A stretch of 7,515 nucleotides of DNA, from positions 1-7,515 of the forward strand of contig JBEKCP010000292.1 of NCBI GenBank assembly GCA_050014815.1, given 5' to 3'. Numbering within the stretch: position 1 is the stretch's first letter; every line of letters starts with the position of its first letter. The notes under the pieces are model-generated. The model saw nothing but the letters and a program-made list of their open reading frames with translations. It was not told the origin of the DNA and ran no database searches. Source of the stretch: JBEKCP01 sp050014815. GTDB taxonomy: Bacteria; Planctomycetota; Planctomycetia; Pirellulales; Thermoguttaceae. Made by a program: the position numbers and the translations under genes. Shown one piece after another: positions 1 through 5,709 of the stretch.

Positions 1-643
1 CGGCCTCGCCGAGTTCGCCTTCCATGGCCGCGAGATCGCCGTGCCGCTCGGCGGGTTCAACCACCTGGCCTTCACTCAGGTTCCATAGCTGGGACTGGCC
101 GGGAACAAGATCCACGGTCAACAGGAGCAGGCCGCCCGGCTTGAGCCACTCGGCGGCCGCGCGGAGGATGCCGCGACGGATCGCCGCCGGCATGTGCTCG
201 ATCACGCTCACCGAGTAGATGGCGTCCAGAGAGCCGGCCGGGAGGTCCAGTTGGAGGACATCGCAATTATGGGATTCGATCCGCGGATCCAAGGCCGCAT
301 AATCGAGGTAGCCCCATTCATTCCATTGCTGCTGGTCGCGGCCGGGCTGCCTGACGAGCGGGGAGCTGTCGACCGTGAGGACGCGGGCCCCGGTCGCCGC
401 CAGTTGCAGCGGCAAGGGCGACACGCCCGCCCCAATGTCCAAAACCCTTTTCCCCCAGCGGAAGGGAAACTGGGCCAGGATCCACGGATACTCGAACGCC
501 CGCGGCAGGTGTCTCGTAAACCAGCCGAACCGCGCGCGGCTGAGGCGGACCAGGGCGTCGAGGATATCGGGCCACGGCGACCGGGCCATCGCCCAGCCAA
601 GCAAGTCCTCGGAAAGATCATTGGGGTGCGGAGGGGACGGCAT
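1..643 (-). CDS. SAM-dependent methyltransferase, class I, C-terminus beyond the window
   Basis: Reading the minus strand from the ATG at 643 gives 214 codons with no stop before the left edge, so the gene is 3'-truncated by the window. The product has a Rossmann methyltransferase core: motif I VLDIGAGV at residues 67-74, an acidic strand-2 end VLTVDSSP (88-95, Asp92 likely contacting the SAM ribose), a motif-IV-like stretch DAIYSVSVIEHMP (140-152), and the post-core strand LKPGGLLLLTVDL (167-179). The first 60 residues are rich in Trp, Phe and Arg and may form a substrate lid. There is no signal peptide, so it is probably cytosolic. The substrate cannot be read from the sequence; methylation of a sugar or lipid precursor would suit the neighbouring envelope genes but is inference. 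An in-frame GTG lies directly before the ATG (644-646), and an internal Met19 is a less likely start. Confidence 0.85.
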   Translation of the reverse strand, partial: MPSPPHPNDLSEDLLGWAMARSPWPDILDALVRLSRARFGWFTRHLPRAFEYPWILAQFPFRWGKRVLDIGAGVSPLPLQLAATGARVLTVDSSPLVRQPGRDQQQWNEWGYLDYAALDPRIESHNCDVLQLDLPAGSLDAIYSVSVIEHMPAAIRRGILRAAAEWLKPGGLLLLTVDLVPGQSQLWNLSEGQVVEPAERHGDLAAMEGELGEA

Positions 644-650
644 CACGCTG

Positions 651-679
651 ATTCTGCCGGCAGCCGCGGGGATTGTCAA
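651..679 (-). promoter_or_regulatory. Sigma-70-type promoter for the methyltransferase, apparently leaderless
   Basis: On the minus strand a perfect -35 hexamer TTGACA (679-674) is followed after exactly 17 bp by CAGAAT (656-651), four of six matches to the -10 consensus. The expected transcription start, about 7 nt further on, falls at or next to the ATG at 643. There is no room for a Shine-Dalgarno element, which implies a leaderless or nearly leaderless mRNA. The -35 is convincing; the -10 is moderate. Confidence 0.45.
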
Positions 680-690
680 GCGTTTCAGTC

Positions 691-720
691 CTGCCAGCTC
701 TTCGTCTCTTCCGGTACAAT
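691..720 (+). promoter_or_regulatory. Putative promoter for the TMTC-like gene
   Basis: TACAAT at 715-720 is a good -10 hexamer. An 18-bp gap separates it from CTGCCA at 691-696, four of six matches to TTGACA. Transcription would start near 727, leaving a leader of about 38 nt before the ATG at 765. A weak Shine-Dalgarno element GAGG (754-757) sits 7 nt before that ATG. The promoter is divergent from, and begins only 12 bp beyond, the methyltransferase -35, so the two could compete for polymerase. Confidence 0.4.
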
Positions 721-764
721 AACGGTTTGGAAGCCGAACTTCCATGGGAACTTGAGGCGCCTGC

Positions 765-2507
765 ATGGGCCGAGGCCGTCGAAAACAGCGACGAAGAGAC
801 GCCCGTCCCGGCGACCGGGGCCGGCCGAAAGGGACAGTCCCATTTTCGCTGACACGAAAATCGGGACAGTCCCCCGCCGTGAACCCGGGCCGGCCGAAAG
901 GGACAGTCCCATTTTCGCTGACACGAAAATCGGGACAGTCCCCCGCCGTGAACCCGGGCTGGCCGAAGGGGACAGTCCCATTTTCGCTGACGCGAAAACT
1001 GCGACAGTTCCCCGCCGCGGCGTGCGGCCTGCTGGTGCTGGCGGTGGCGCTCGTCTTCGGCCAGACGACCGGCTCTGAGTTCGTCAACTACGACGATGAC
1101 GTCTATGTATCCCGCGAGCGGAACCCGCGCGTCGCCGGCGGCCTGGCCGCCGACGGCATCGAGTGGGCCTTCACCACGAGGTACGCCGCCAACTGGCACC
1201 CGGTGACCTGGCTCTCGCACATGCTCGACTGCGAGATCTACGGCCTCCGGCCCGCCGGGCATCATCTCACCAGCGTGCTGCTGCACGCGGCGACGGCGGT
1301 GCTCCTGCTGGTGGTCTTGCGGCGGATGACCGGCCGGCTTTGGCCCAGCGCCCTGGCCGCTGCGGTGTTCGCTCTCCATCCGCTCCGCGCGGAATCGGTC
1401 GCCTGGGTCGCCGAGCGGAAGGACGTGCTCAGCGGACTGTTCTTCATGCTCACGCTCATGGCCTACCTGGGCTACGCGCGGCGTCCGTTCTCGATGGCCC
1501 GATACCTGGCCGTGCTCGGTTGCTTTGCGCTGGGGCTGATGGCCAAACCGATGCTGGTCACGCTGCCCCTGGTGCTCTTGCTGTTGGACTACTGGCCGCT
1601 TGGGCGGCTTTCACTTCCGAAGGGGACAGTCCCATTTTCGTCGAACGAAAATCGGGACAGTCCCCCACTTGTTGCGGTCGTAATCGAGAAGATTCCACTT
1701 CTGGCGATGGCCGCCGCTTCCTGCGTCGTGACGTTGTGGGCGCAATCGCAAGCGATCGTGCCCGTGGACTTCATACCGTGGTCCTCGCGGCTGGCCAACG
1801 TGCCCAGCGCCTACCTGGGCTACCTCCGGGAGTTCTTCTACCCGGCGGGCCTGGCAGCTTTCTATCCCTACCCGGCAGTCGCGCCCGCGGCCTGGCAGAC
1901 GATCGGGGCCGTGCTGGTGCTGGCGGCGGTCACGGTGGCCGCCTGCCTGGCCAGGCGAAGGTGCCCATATCTGCTGGTCGGCTGGTTCTGGTATCTTGGG
2001 ATGCTTGTGCCGGTGATCGGCGTGGTGCAGGTGGGAGGCCAGGCGATGTCCGACCGCTACACCTACCTGCCCGAGATCGGGGTCTCGATCGCGGCGGTCT
2101 GGGCGGTGGACGCGCTGGGCAGGCTCCGGCCGCTGCGCGGGGCCTGCGCCGTCGCCGCGGCGGTGGTGCTGGCGATTTTCATGGGCTGGGCATGGCGGCA
2201 GACGGCCTATTGGCACGACAGCGTGGCCCTCTGGACCCGCGACGTGGCCTGCACCGAGCCCACGGCCCTGGGGCATCTCAATCTCGGCAGGGCACTGAAG
2301 CAGCAAGGGAGGCTGGAGGAGGCCGTTGACGAGTACCGCCGGGGGCTGGATCTCAAGCCTGATGCCGCCGAGGGCCACAACAACCTGGGCGTCGCCCTGG
2401 CGATGTTGGGGCGCATGGACGAGGCCGTGGCGGAGTTCCGCATTGCCGTCGCGCTCAATCCCGGGCTGGCGGACGCCCAAAGAAATCTGAAGAAGGCGAG
2501 CCGCTAG
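765..2507 (+). CDS. TMTC/GT-C-like multi-pass membrane protein with C-terminal TPRs and translated palindromic repeats
   Basis: The 580-residue product has many transmembrane helices and resembles the bacterial relatives of TMTC (DUF1736-type) proteins, which belong to the GT-C glycosyltransferase superfamily. Landmarks are the acidic first loop VNYDDDVYV (107-115), ANWHPVTWLSHMLDC (142-156), the hallmark LHPLRAESVAWVAERKDVLS (204-223), AKPMLVTLP (260-268), LLLDYWPLGR (272-281), LGMLVPVIGVVQVG (411-424) and SDRYTYLPEIG (429-439). Two TPR units follow (about 501-532 and 535-566). The family suggests transfer of a sugar from a polyprenyl-linked donor outside the cytoplasm; activity here is inferred. 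The oddity is foreign repeat peptide: residues 19-87 are three 23-residue units GRPKGTVPFSLTRKSGQSP..., directly before the first membrane helix, and residues 285-302 carry a fourth copy in a loop before IEKIPLLA. Neither is expected in the family. The start is supported by GAGG 7 nt upstream; the ATG at 744 hits a stop after three codons. Confidence 0.85.
   Translation: MGRGRRKQRRRDARPGDRGRPKGTVPFSLTRKSGQSPAVNPGRPKGTVPFSLTRKSGQSPAVNPGWPKGTVPFSLTRKLRQFPAAACGLLVLAVALVFGQTTGSEFVNYDDDVYVSRERNPRVAGGLAADGIEWAFTTRYAANWHPVTWLSHMLDCEIYGLRPAGHHLTSVLLHAATAVLLLVVLRRMTGRLWPSALAAAVFALHPLRAESVAWVAERKDVLSGLFFMLTLMAYLGYARRPFSMARYLAVLGCFALGLMAKPMLVTLPLVLLLLDYWPLGRLSLPKGTVPFSSNENRDSPPLVAVVIEKIPLLAMAAASCVVTLWAQSQAIVPVDFIPWSSRLANVPSAYLGYLREFFYPAGLAAFYPYPAVAPAAWQTIGAVLVLAAVTVAACLARRRCPYLLVGWFWYLGMLVPVIGVVQVGGQAMSDRYTYLPEIGVSIAAVWAVDALGRLRPLRGACAVAAAVVLAIFMGWAWRQTAYWHDSVALWTRDVACTEPTALGHLNLGRALKQQGRLEEAVDEYRRGLDLKPDAAEGHNNLGVALAMLGRMDEAVAEFRIAVALNPGLADAQRNLKKASR
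821..1027 (+). repeat. Three tandem 69-bp units, each holding a GGGACAGTCCC double palindrome, inside the CDS
   Basis: Unit 1 (821-889) and unit 2 (890-958) are identical over all 69 bases. Unit 3 (959 to about 1027) matches in its left half and decays in its right half (GCGACAGTTCC instead of GGGACAGTCCC). Each unit carries GGGACAGTCCCATTTTCG, a 6-nt loop CTGACA, then CGAAAAT, one extra C, and GGGACAGTCCC. The two halves are inverted copies, and each GGGAC-A-GTCCC is itself a palindrome around one base. The period is 23 codons, so copy number can change without a frameshift. The array is read through as residues 19-87 of the TMTC-like protein. Confidence 0.9.
1620..1666 (+). repeat. Single copy of the GGGACAGTCCC palindrome in a loop-coding part of the TMTC-like gene
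   Basis: GGGACAGTCCC occurs at 1623-1633 and 1654-1664. Between them ATTTTCG (1634-1640) can pair with CGAAAAT (1646-1652) around a 5-nt loop TCGAA. The element belongs to the same family as the array at 821-1027, but its loop is 5 nt rather than 6, so the second half is read in another frame (NENRDSPP rather than RKSGQSP). Both readings are free of stops. It lies between LLLDYWPLGR and IEKIPLLA, a membrane-proximal loop in this family. Confidence 0.88.
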
Positions 2508-2562
2508 TACCGTGGCTCGGCTTGGACGACCGAAAGGGCCGAATTCGATGGGAGGGATTACC

Positions 2563-3417
2563 GTGCCGGATGCAGTGGGCAAGAGCCGAACACGCTACAT
2601 CCTTGCAGGACTGGTGATTGCACACATTCTGCTCAACGGCCTGACCCTTGCCGTGATGCCAACGTCAATTGGCCCGTGCAATGAGCTGTCCGACGCGCCC
2701 ATGTATGCCCTGATCATGCTCGGGCCGAGTCAGGCAGTCCTGCTGGCCCTTTGGGCCGTGCTGGGCGGCGGCAGATTGCTGTGGCGAGTCCTGCCCGCGG
2801 TCCTTGGAGCGATTCTCTACCTGTGGTGGTTTCAGAGGGCAGACAACGAGTGGCGGACTGTCGTTTTGGGACAGATTTGCATTTGGGGGCCGCTCCTATT
2901 CGTCGCCCGCCTGACGGGACTTGAACTGGTGCGACTTTCCACCCGACGGACCGCCTCGCGGCCATTTCAGTATTCCATCATGGACATGCTGATGTGGACA
3001 ACGGCGCTGGCGGTGGTCCTCGCCGTGCTGCGCGCCCTGCCTAAAGATTGGCTTACGTCCCTGCACGTGCGGGGCCAGGACGCGAACTTCGCTGTCTTTT
3101 TCGGAAGCCTGGCTCTCGTCGCGGGTGCCGCGCTGTACTCTTCGTTGGGCAAGGGCTGGTTACTTGCGCGCGTCTCGATCGTGCCCCTGGCGACCGGTGC
3201 GGGGGTGTATTGGATGGCGGAAACCATTCCAGTCTTGGCGTGGTACGCTTTGCTTCTTCTCGGATCCAGCGCCGCATGGTTGGTCGGTTCGCTCTTGCTT
3301 GTTCGTCTGGCGGGCTACTCGCTCGCATGGCGGTGGCGGTTCGGCCGCGGGGATTTCGACGCCGCGCCGCCTGACGAAGCTCGACAGCCGGAATCAACGG
3401 AAGCTGCCGAAGCGTAG
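2563..3417 (+). CDS. Unrecognised multi-pass membrane protein
   Basis: The 284-residue product has roughly seven or eight hydrophobic segments and a charged tail (FGRGDFDAAPPDEARQPE...) that is probably cytoplasmic. No catalytic motif is visible. One segment, FQYSIMDMLMWTTALAVVL (135-153), follows a pattern (F-s-l-x-D-L-L followed by a helix) that recurs in small membrane proteins of Planctomycetota; this is a recollection, not a search result. The GTG at 2563 is chosen because GGAGG (2551-2555) stands 7 nt before it, the same spacing as the neighbouring genes. Alternatives in the same frame are ATG 2548 and GTG 2512, which would add 5 or 17 residues beginning MARLGRPKG. The GTG at 2512 is only 4 nt after the stop of the upstream gene, so co-transcription with it is likely. 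A function in envelope biology is possible but unproven. Confidence 0.75.
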   Translation: MPDAVGKSRTRYILAGLVIAHILLNGLTLAVMPTSIGPCNELSDAPMYALIMLGPSQAVLLALWAVLGGGRLLWRVLPAVLGAILYLWWFQRADNEWRTVVLGQICIWGPLLFVARLTGLELVRLSTRRTASRPFQYSIMDMLMWTTALAVVLAVLRALPKDWLTSLHVRGQDANFAVFFGSLALVAGAALYSSLGKGWLLARVSIVPLATGAGVYWMAETIPVLAWYALLLLGSSAAWLVGSLLLVRLAGYSLAWRWRFGRGDFDAAPPDEARQPESTEAAEA

Positions 3418-3440
3418 CCGGCGCGCTCGGCGTGGATTGC

Positions 3441-3752
3441 TGTTACACACAAGTGGACGCCCAACTCGTCAAGCGAACCGCGAAGCGGTTCCATATCAGA
3501 GCCCGGGGTTGCCGCGGAGCGGCTACCCCGGGTAGCGGATGGAATGACGCTCGATGAACCCCGTAGGGGTTCCACAGGGGGTTCCGCAACCCCGTTGGGG
3601 TTGGAATGGGGTGGCCCGGGCGGGAACCCAGGGTGGCGCTACGCGGCGGCCAGCCTTCGGCTGGTACCGCCGCTCCGCTGACCCTGGGCTAAGTTATGCA
3701 ACGCCTTCGGCGTAAGGACGCTGCGTAGGAACCAACGTACATGTGTGTAACA
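3441..3752. mobile_element. 312-bp non-coding array of six hairpins bounded by 11-bp terminal inverted repeats
   Basis: TGTTACACACA at 3441-3451 is matched by its exact reverse complement at 3742-3752. Between them lie six stem-loops, all closing on 3-nt loops: GAACCGC-gaa-GCGGTTC (3475-3491); CCCGGGGT enclosing GCCGC-gga-GCGGC (3502-3532); GAACCCC-gta-GGGGTTC (3556-3572); CAACCCC-gtt-GGGGTTG (3587-3603); a large compound hairpin with CCCAGGGT/ACCCTGGG outside, GCGGCGG/CCGCCGC inside and CCAGCC-ttc-GGCTGG at the tip (3627-3688); and ACGCC-ttc-GGCGT (3701-3713). It occupies most of the 378-bp gap between two convergent genes. I see no clear target-site duplication and no ORF, so it could be a MITE-like repeat, a structured RNA or both. 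The two large hairpins could also end transcription from both sides, though no T-tract follows them. Confidence 0.7.
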
Positions 3753-3795
3753 ACGAGGGCAGCGCCCATGACTGGCAGAACCTCGGCAGAGCCTC

Positions 3796-4527
3796 TCACT
3801 TCTTGGCCGGCTTGGCCGGCGGCTTCGCCGGGGGTTCCGAGGCGGCGATCTTGGCGTCGGGCACACCCAGCGCCCGCAAAACGCCGACGGCCATGATGCC
3901 GTCGCCCAGCGGCCGCATGTGAACGCCGTCGCCGGTCAGCTTCTCGCCGGCGGGCTTCGCCTGGACGGCCGCAAGGAACAGCCCGTGGAGATCGACGAAC
4001 TGGCACTTCTTCTCCGCGGCGATCCGCTTCTCGGCCTCGACATAGAGCAGGAGCCGCTGGTTGCCCTCCGTCTTCGGGTCTTCCTGGATGACGGTCGGCG
4101 CCAACAGGATGACCTTGATGCCGGCGGCCTGCGCCTGATCGACCATCTTGGCGACGTTCTCCTTGTAGGCGGCCAGCACCTTCTCGTCGTGCGGGGCCTT
4201 GAGGCGGTGCCACACGTCGTTGATGCCGACGCTGATCGTCACGAAGGCCGGCTTCAGGTTGACCACGTCCCGGTCGAACCTCGCGACCAGGTTCTCGGCC
4301 TTCTGGCCGCTGATGCCCTTGTTGACGACGTTCGGGATCTTCAGGTCGGGATACTGCTGGGCCAGCACGGCGTCGATGTCGCGGAGGTATCCCCCGCCCG
4401 CGGTGATGGAATCGCCGATGGCCACGATCTGGTCGCCCGGCTTGAGCTGAAGGTCCTTGGGGGTGTCTTGCGGCGCGGGGCCGACCAGCGCCAGAACCAT
4501 TGCAAAGAGTTTTCCCACTTCGAACAT
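3796..4527 (-). CDS. Secreted SGNH/GDSL-family hydrolase
   Basis: The 243-residue product contains all four SGNH blocks: GDSIT at 38-42 with nucleophile Ser40; block II around NKGISG (69-74), giving an oxyanion-hole Gly; block III GIND (101-104) with Asn103; and the catalytic pair in GDGVHMRP, Asp200 and His203. Such enzymes hydrolyse ester bonds in lipids, acetylated sugars or acyl chains; the substrate is not evident. A short hydrophobic N-terminus (FAMVLALVGPAP) reads as a signal peptide, pointing to the periplasm or outside. The C-terminus ends in a Pro/Ala/Lys tail (PPAKPPAKPAKK) that may be unstructured or bind acidic wall polymers. AAGGAG (minus strand, 4540-4535) lies 7 nt before the ATG, fixing the start. 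The gene is convergent with the membrane-protein gene and divergent from the esterase gene. Confidence 0.9.
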   Translation of the reverse strand: MFEVGKLFAMVLALVGPAPQDTPKDLQLKPGDQIVAIGDSITAGGGYLRDIDAVLAQQYPDLKIPNVVNKGISGQKAENLVARFDRDVVNLKPAFVTISVGINDVWHRLKAPHDEKVLAAYKENVAKMVDQAQAAGIKVILLAPTVIQEDPKTEGNQRLLLYVEAEKRIAAEKKCQFVDLHGLFLAAVQAKPAGEKLTGDGVHMRPLGDGIMAVGVLRALGVPDAKIAASEPPAKPPAKPAKK

Positions 4528-4579
4528 GTCACGGCTCCTTGGTTGAGGGTGATTGGGATCGGACCCAAGGGCGTCGTGC

Positions 4580-4610
4580 CCCTGGTGTCAGGGTAGGGGG
4601 GACACTCCCC
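4580..4610. repeat. Paired small hairpins in the hydrolase 5' leader, one a likely decayed GGGACAGTCCC repeat
   Basis: CCCTG-gtgt-CAGGG (4580-4593) is followed by GGGGA-cac-TCCCC (4598-4610). The second differs by one base from the GGGGACAGTCCCC core found elsewhere in this window, so it may be a relic of that family. On the minus strand both would lie in the 5' untranslated leader of the SGNH hydrolase mRNA, where they could affect translation or stability; this is inferred from position. Confidence 0.45.
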
Positions 4611-4627
4611 TGGAAGCGGAAGCGTTG

Positions 4628-4656
4628 AAGATAGTCGAGGCCGGGGCGGAAGTCAA
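4628..4656 (-). promoter_or_regulatory. Sigma-70-type promoter for the SGNH hydrolase
   Basis: On the minus strand TTGACT (4656-4651), five of six matches to the -35 consensus, is followed after exactly 17 bp by TATCTT (4633-4628), four of six matches to the -10. Transcription would start near 4621, giving a leader of about 94 nt that includes the paired hairpins. Confidence 0.45.
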
Positions 4657-4716
4657 TCAAAGGCGGACACAAGGACCCGTGAAAGTCCCTCGGGGGAATT
4701 CCGGGAAAATACCAGG

Positions 4717-4722
4717 TACAAT
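4717..4722 (+). promoter_or_regulatory. Possible -10 element for the esterase gene
   Basis: TACAAT at 4717-4722, preceded by GG as in the element at 713-720, is a good -10 hexamer about 60 bp before the esterase start. No convincing -35 hexamer stands 16-18 bp upstream, where the sequence is G-rich, so the call rests on the -10 alone. Confidence 0.3.
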
Positions 4723-4743
4723 GATAGGGCAGGAGGGACCGCT

Positions 4744-4772
4744 GGATCGATTAGGTTATTCGATCCCCCCCC
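4744..4772 (+). promoter_or_regulatory. Leader inverted repeat followed by an eight-C tract before the esterase RBS
   Basis: GGATCGA (4744-4750) and TCGATCC (4760-4766) form a 7-bp inverted repeat around a 9-nt A/T-rich gap. It lies between the possible -10 and the ribosome binding site and could be a leader hairpin or a dimeric operator. Its right arm runs into eight consecutive C residues (4765-4772) immediately before the GGGAG Shine-Dalgarno element (4773-4777). Length changes in that tract could alter access to the ribosome site. Confidence 0.35.
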
Positions 4773-4784
4773 GGGAGATCCGCC

Positions 4785-5654
4785 ATGAGCCGTCTTGCGC
4801 CGCTTGCCTTGCTCTGCTTCCTCCTGCCGGGCCCGGACCCCGCGTCCGCTTCGGGCGACGAGGCCGCGATTTCACCAGCCGAGACGATCTCGGCGGCTCA
4901 AAAGGAGGCGTCCGGGCTGCTCGTCCACCGGGTCTGGTCGCCGTATCAGTCCGGTCAGACGACGATCCGGGTGCTCCTGCCCGACCACTTGGACGCACCG
5001 CGACGGTATCCGGTCCTCTATATACTGCCCGTCGAGGCCGGGGATGGAACGCAGTACGGCAACGGGCTGCTGGAGGCCAGGCGGAACGATCTTCACAACA
5101 AGTACGGGCTGCTCTGCGTCGCGCCGACGTTCTCGGACCTGCCCTGGTATGCCGACCATCCGACGGACCCTAAGATCCGCCAGGAATCTTACTTTCTGAA
5201 GGTGGTTGTGCCTTTCATCGACCGGGCCTATCCCGCGGTGACGCGGCCGGAGGGGCGGCTGCTGGTGGGCTTCAGCAAGTCGGGATGGGGCGCTTTCAGC
5301 CTACTGCTGCGGAACCCCGAGGTCTTCGGCAAGGCGGCGGCCTGGGACGCCCCGCTCATGATGGAGCGGCCCGACAAGTTCCGCATGGCCGAGGTCTTCG
5401 TGACCCAGGAGAACTTCGAGAAGTATCGGATTTCGGCGCTCTTGAAAAAGGAAGCTGCGAGCCTTTCCGGCCAGCCTCGACTCTTCCACTTCGGATACGG
5501 AGGTTTCCGAGACCAGCACGAGTCGGCGCATCGGCTGATGAAGGACCTCAAGATTCCGCACGAATACCGCGACGGACCGCCCCGCAAACACGCCTGGGAG
5601 AGCGGCTGGTTGCCGGAGGCGGTCCAGATGCTCGTCGGAAAATGTTGCCGTTGA
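4785..5654 (+). CDS. Secreted alpha/beta-hydrolase, esterase-D-like, with unusual nucleophile elbow
   Basis: The 289-residue product begins with a signal peptide (LAPLALLCFLLPGPDPASA, residues 4-22). A putative-esterase fold follows: strand RRYPVLYILPVEAGDG (73-88), RLLVGFSKSGWGAFSLLL (158-175) with the nucleophile elbow G-F-S-K-S-G and Ser164, the downstream AAAWDAPLM (184-192), and a candidate acid-His pair in FRDQHE (Asp243) and RKHAWESGW (His269). Related enzymes cleave esters of carbohydrates, siderophores or S-formylglutathione; the export signal favours an envelope or extracellular ester. The elbow has Lys and a second Ser where many homologues have Met-Gly-Gly. GGGAG lies 7 nt before the ATG. 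Its stop codon overlaps the -35 of the exporter promoter, so it need not share a transcript with the exporter genes. Confidence 0.85.
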   Translation: MSRLAPLALLCFLLPGPDPASASGDEAAISPAETISAAQKEASGLLVHRVWSPYQSGQTTIRVLLPDHLDAPRRYPVLYILPVEAGDGTQYGNGLLEARRNDLHNKYGLLCVAPTFSDLPWYADHPTDPKIRQESYFLKVVVPFIDRAYPAVTRPEGRLLVGFSKSGWGAFSLLLRNPEVFGKAAAWDAPLMMERPDKFRMAEVFVTQENFEKYRISALLKKEAASLSGQPRLFHFGYGGFRDQHESAHRLMKDLKIPHEYRDGPPRKHAWESGWLPEAVQMLVGKCCR

Positions 5655-5679
5655 TCCACGGGGCCATCTTTTCTATACT
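5651..5679 (+). promoter_or_regulatory. Promoter of the ABC exporter genes, overlapping the esterase stop codon
   Basis: TTGATC (5651-5656), four of six matches to -35, is followed after 17 bp by TATACT (5674-5679), five of six matches to -10. Transcription would start near 5686, about 24 nt before the GTG start of the permease and just upstream of its GGAGG (5698-5702). The stop codon of the esterase (5652-5654) lies inside the -35 hexamer. Confidence 0.5.
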
Positions 5680-5709
5680 CCTCCGACACCACGTGCCGGA
5701 GGTTCGCGC

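Noticed and set aside
821..1027. CRISPR array
   Set aside because: The 69-bp units repeat in full with no unique spacers, only three are present, and they are translated within a gene.
194..1078. Long plus-strand open frame of 294 codons overlapping the methyltransferase
   Set aside because: It is the antisense shadow of the methyltransferase plus the repeat array, which is open in several frames. Its product is Arg/Pro/Gly-rich with no domain, whereas the minus strand reads a clear SAM-binding core.
1611..2582. Minus-strand open frame of 323 codons opposite the TMTC-like gene
   Set aside because: High-GC shadow: low-complexity, Pro/Arg/His-rich product. The plus strand carries conserved motifs and TPRs.
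3502..3532. Classical intrinsic terminator of the membrane-protein gene
   Set aside because: The stem is strong, but it is followed by GTAGCGG rather than a T-tract and is one of several similar hairpins of the element.
3418..3795. tRNA or riboswitch in the convergent intergenic region
   Set aside because: No cloverleaf or known riboswitch core could be recognised. The region is a linear series of short hairpins with palindromic arms, and both flanking genes point toward it, so a riboswitch has no downstream gene to control.
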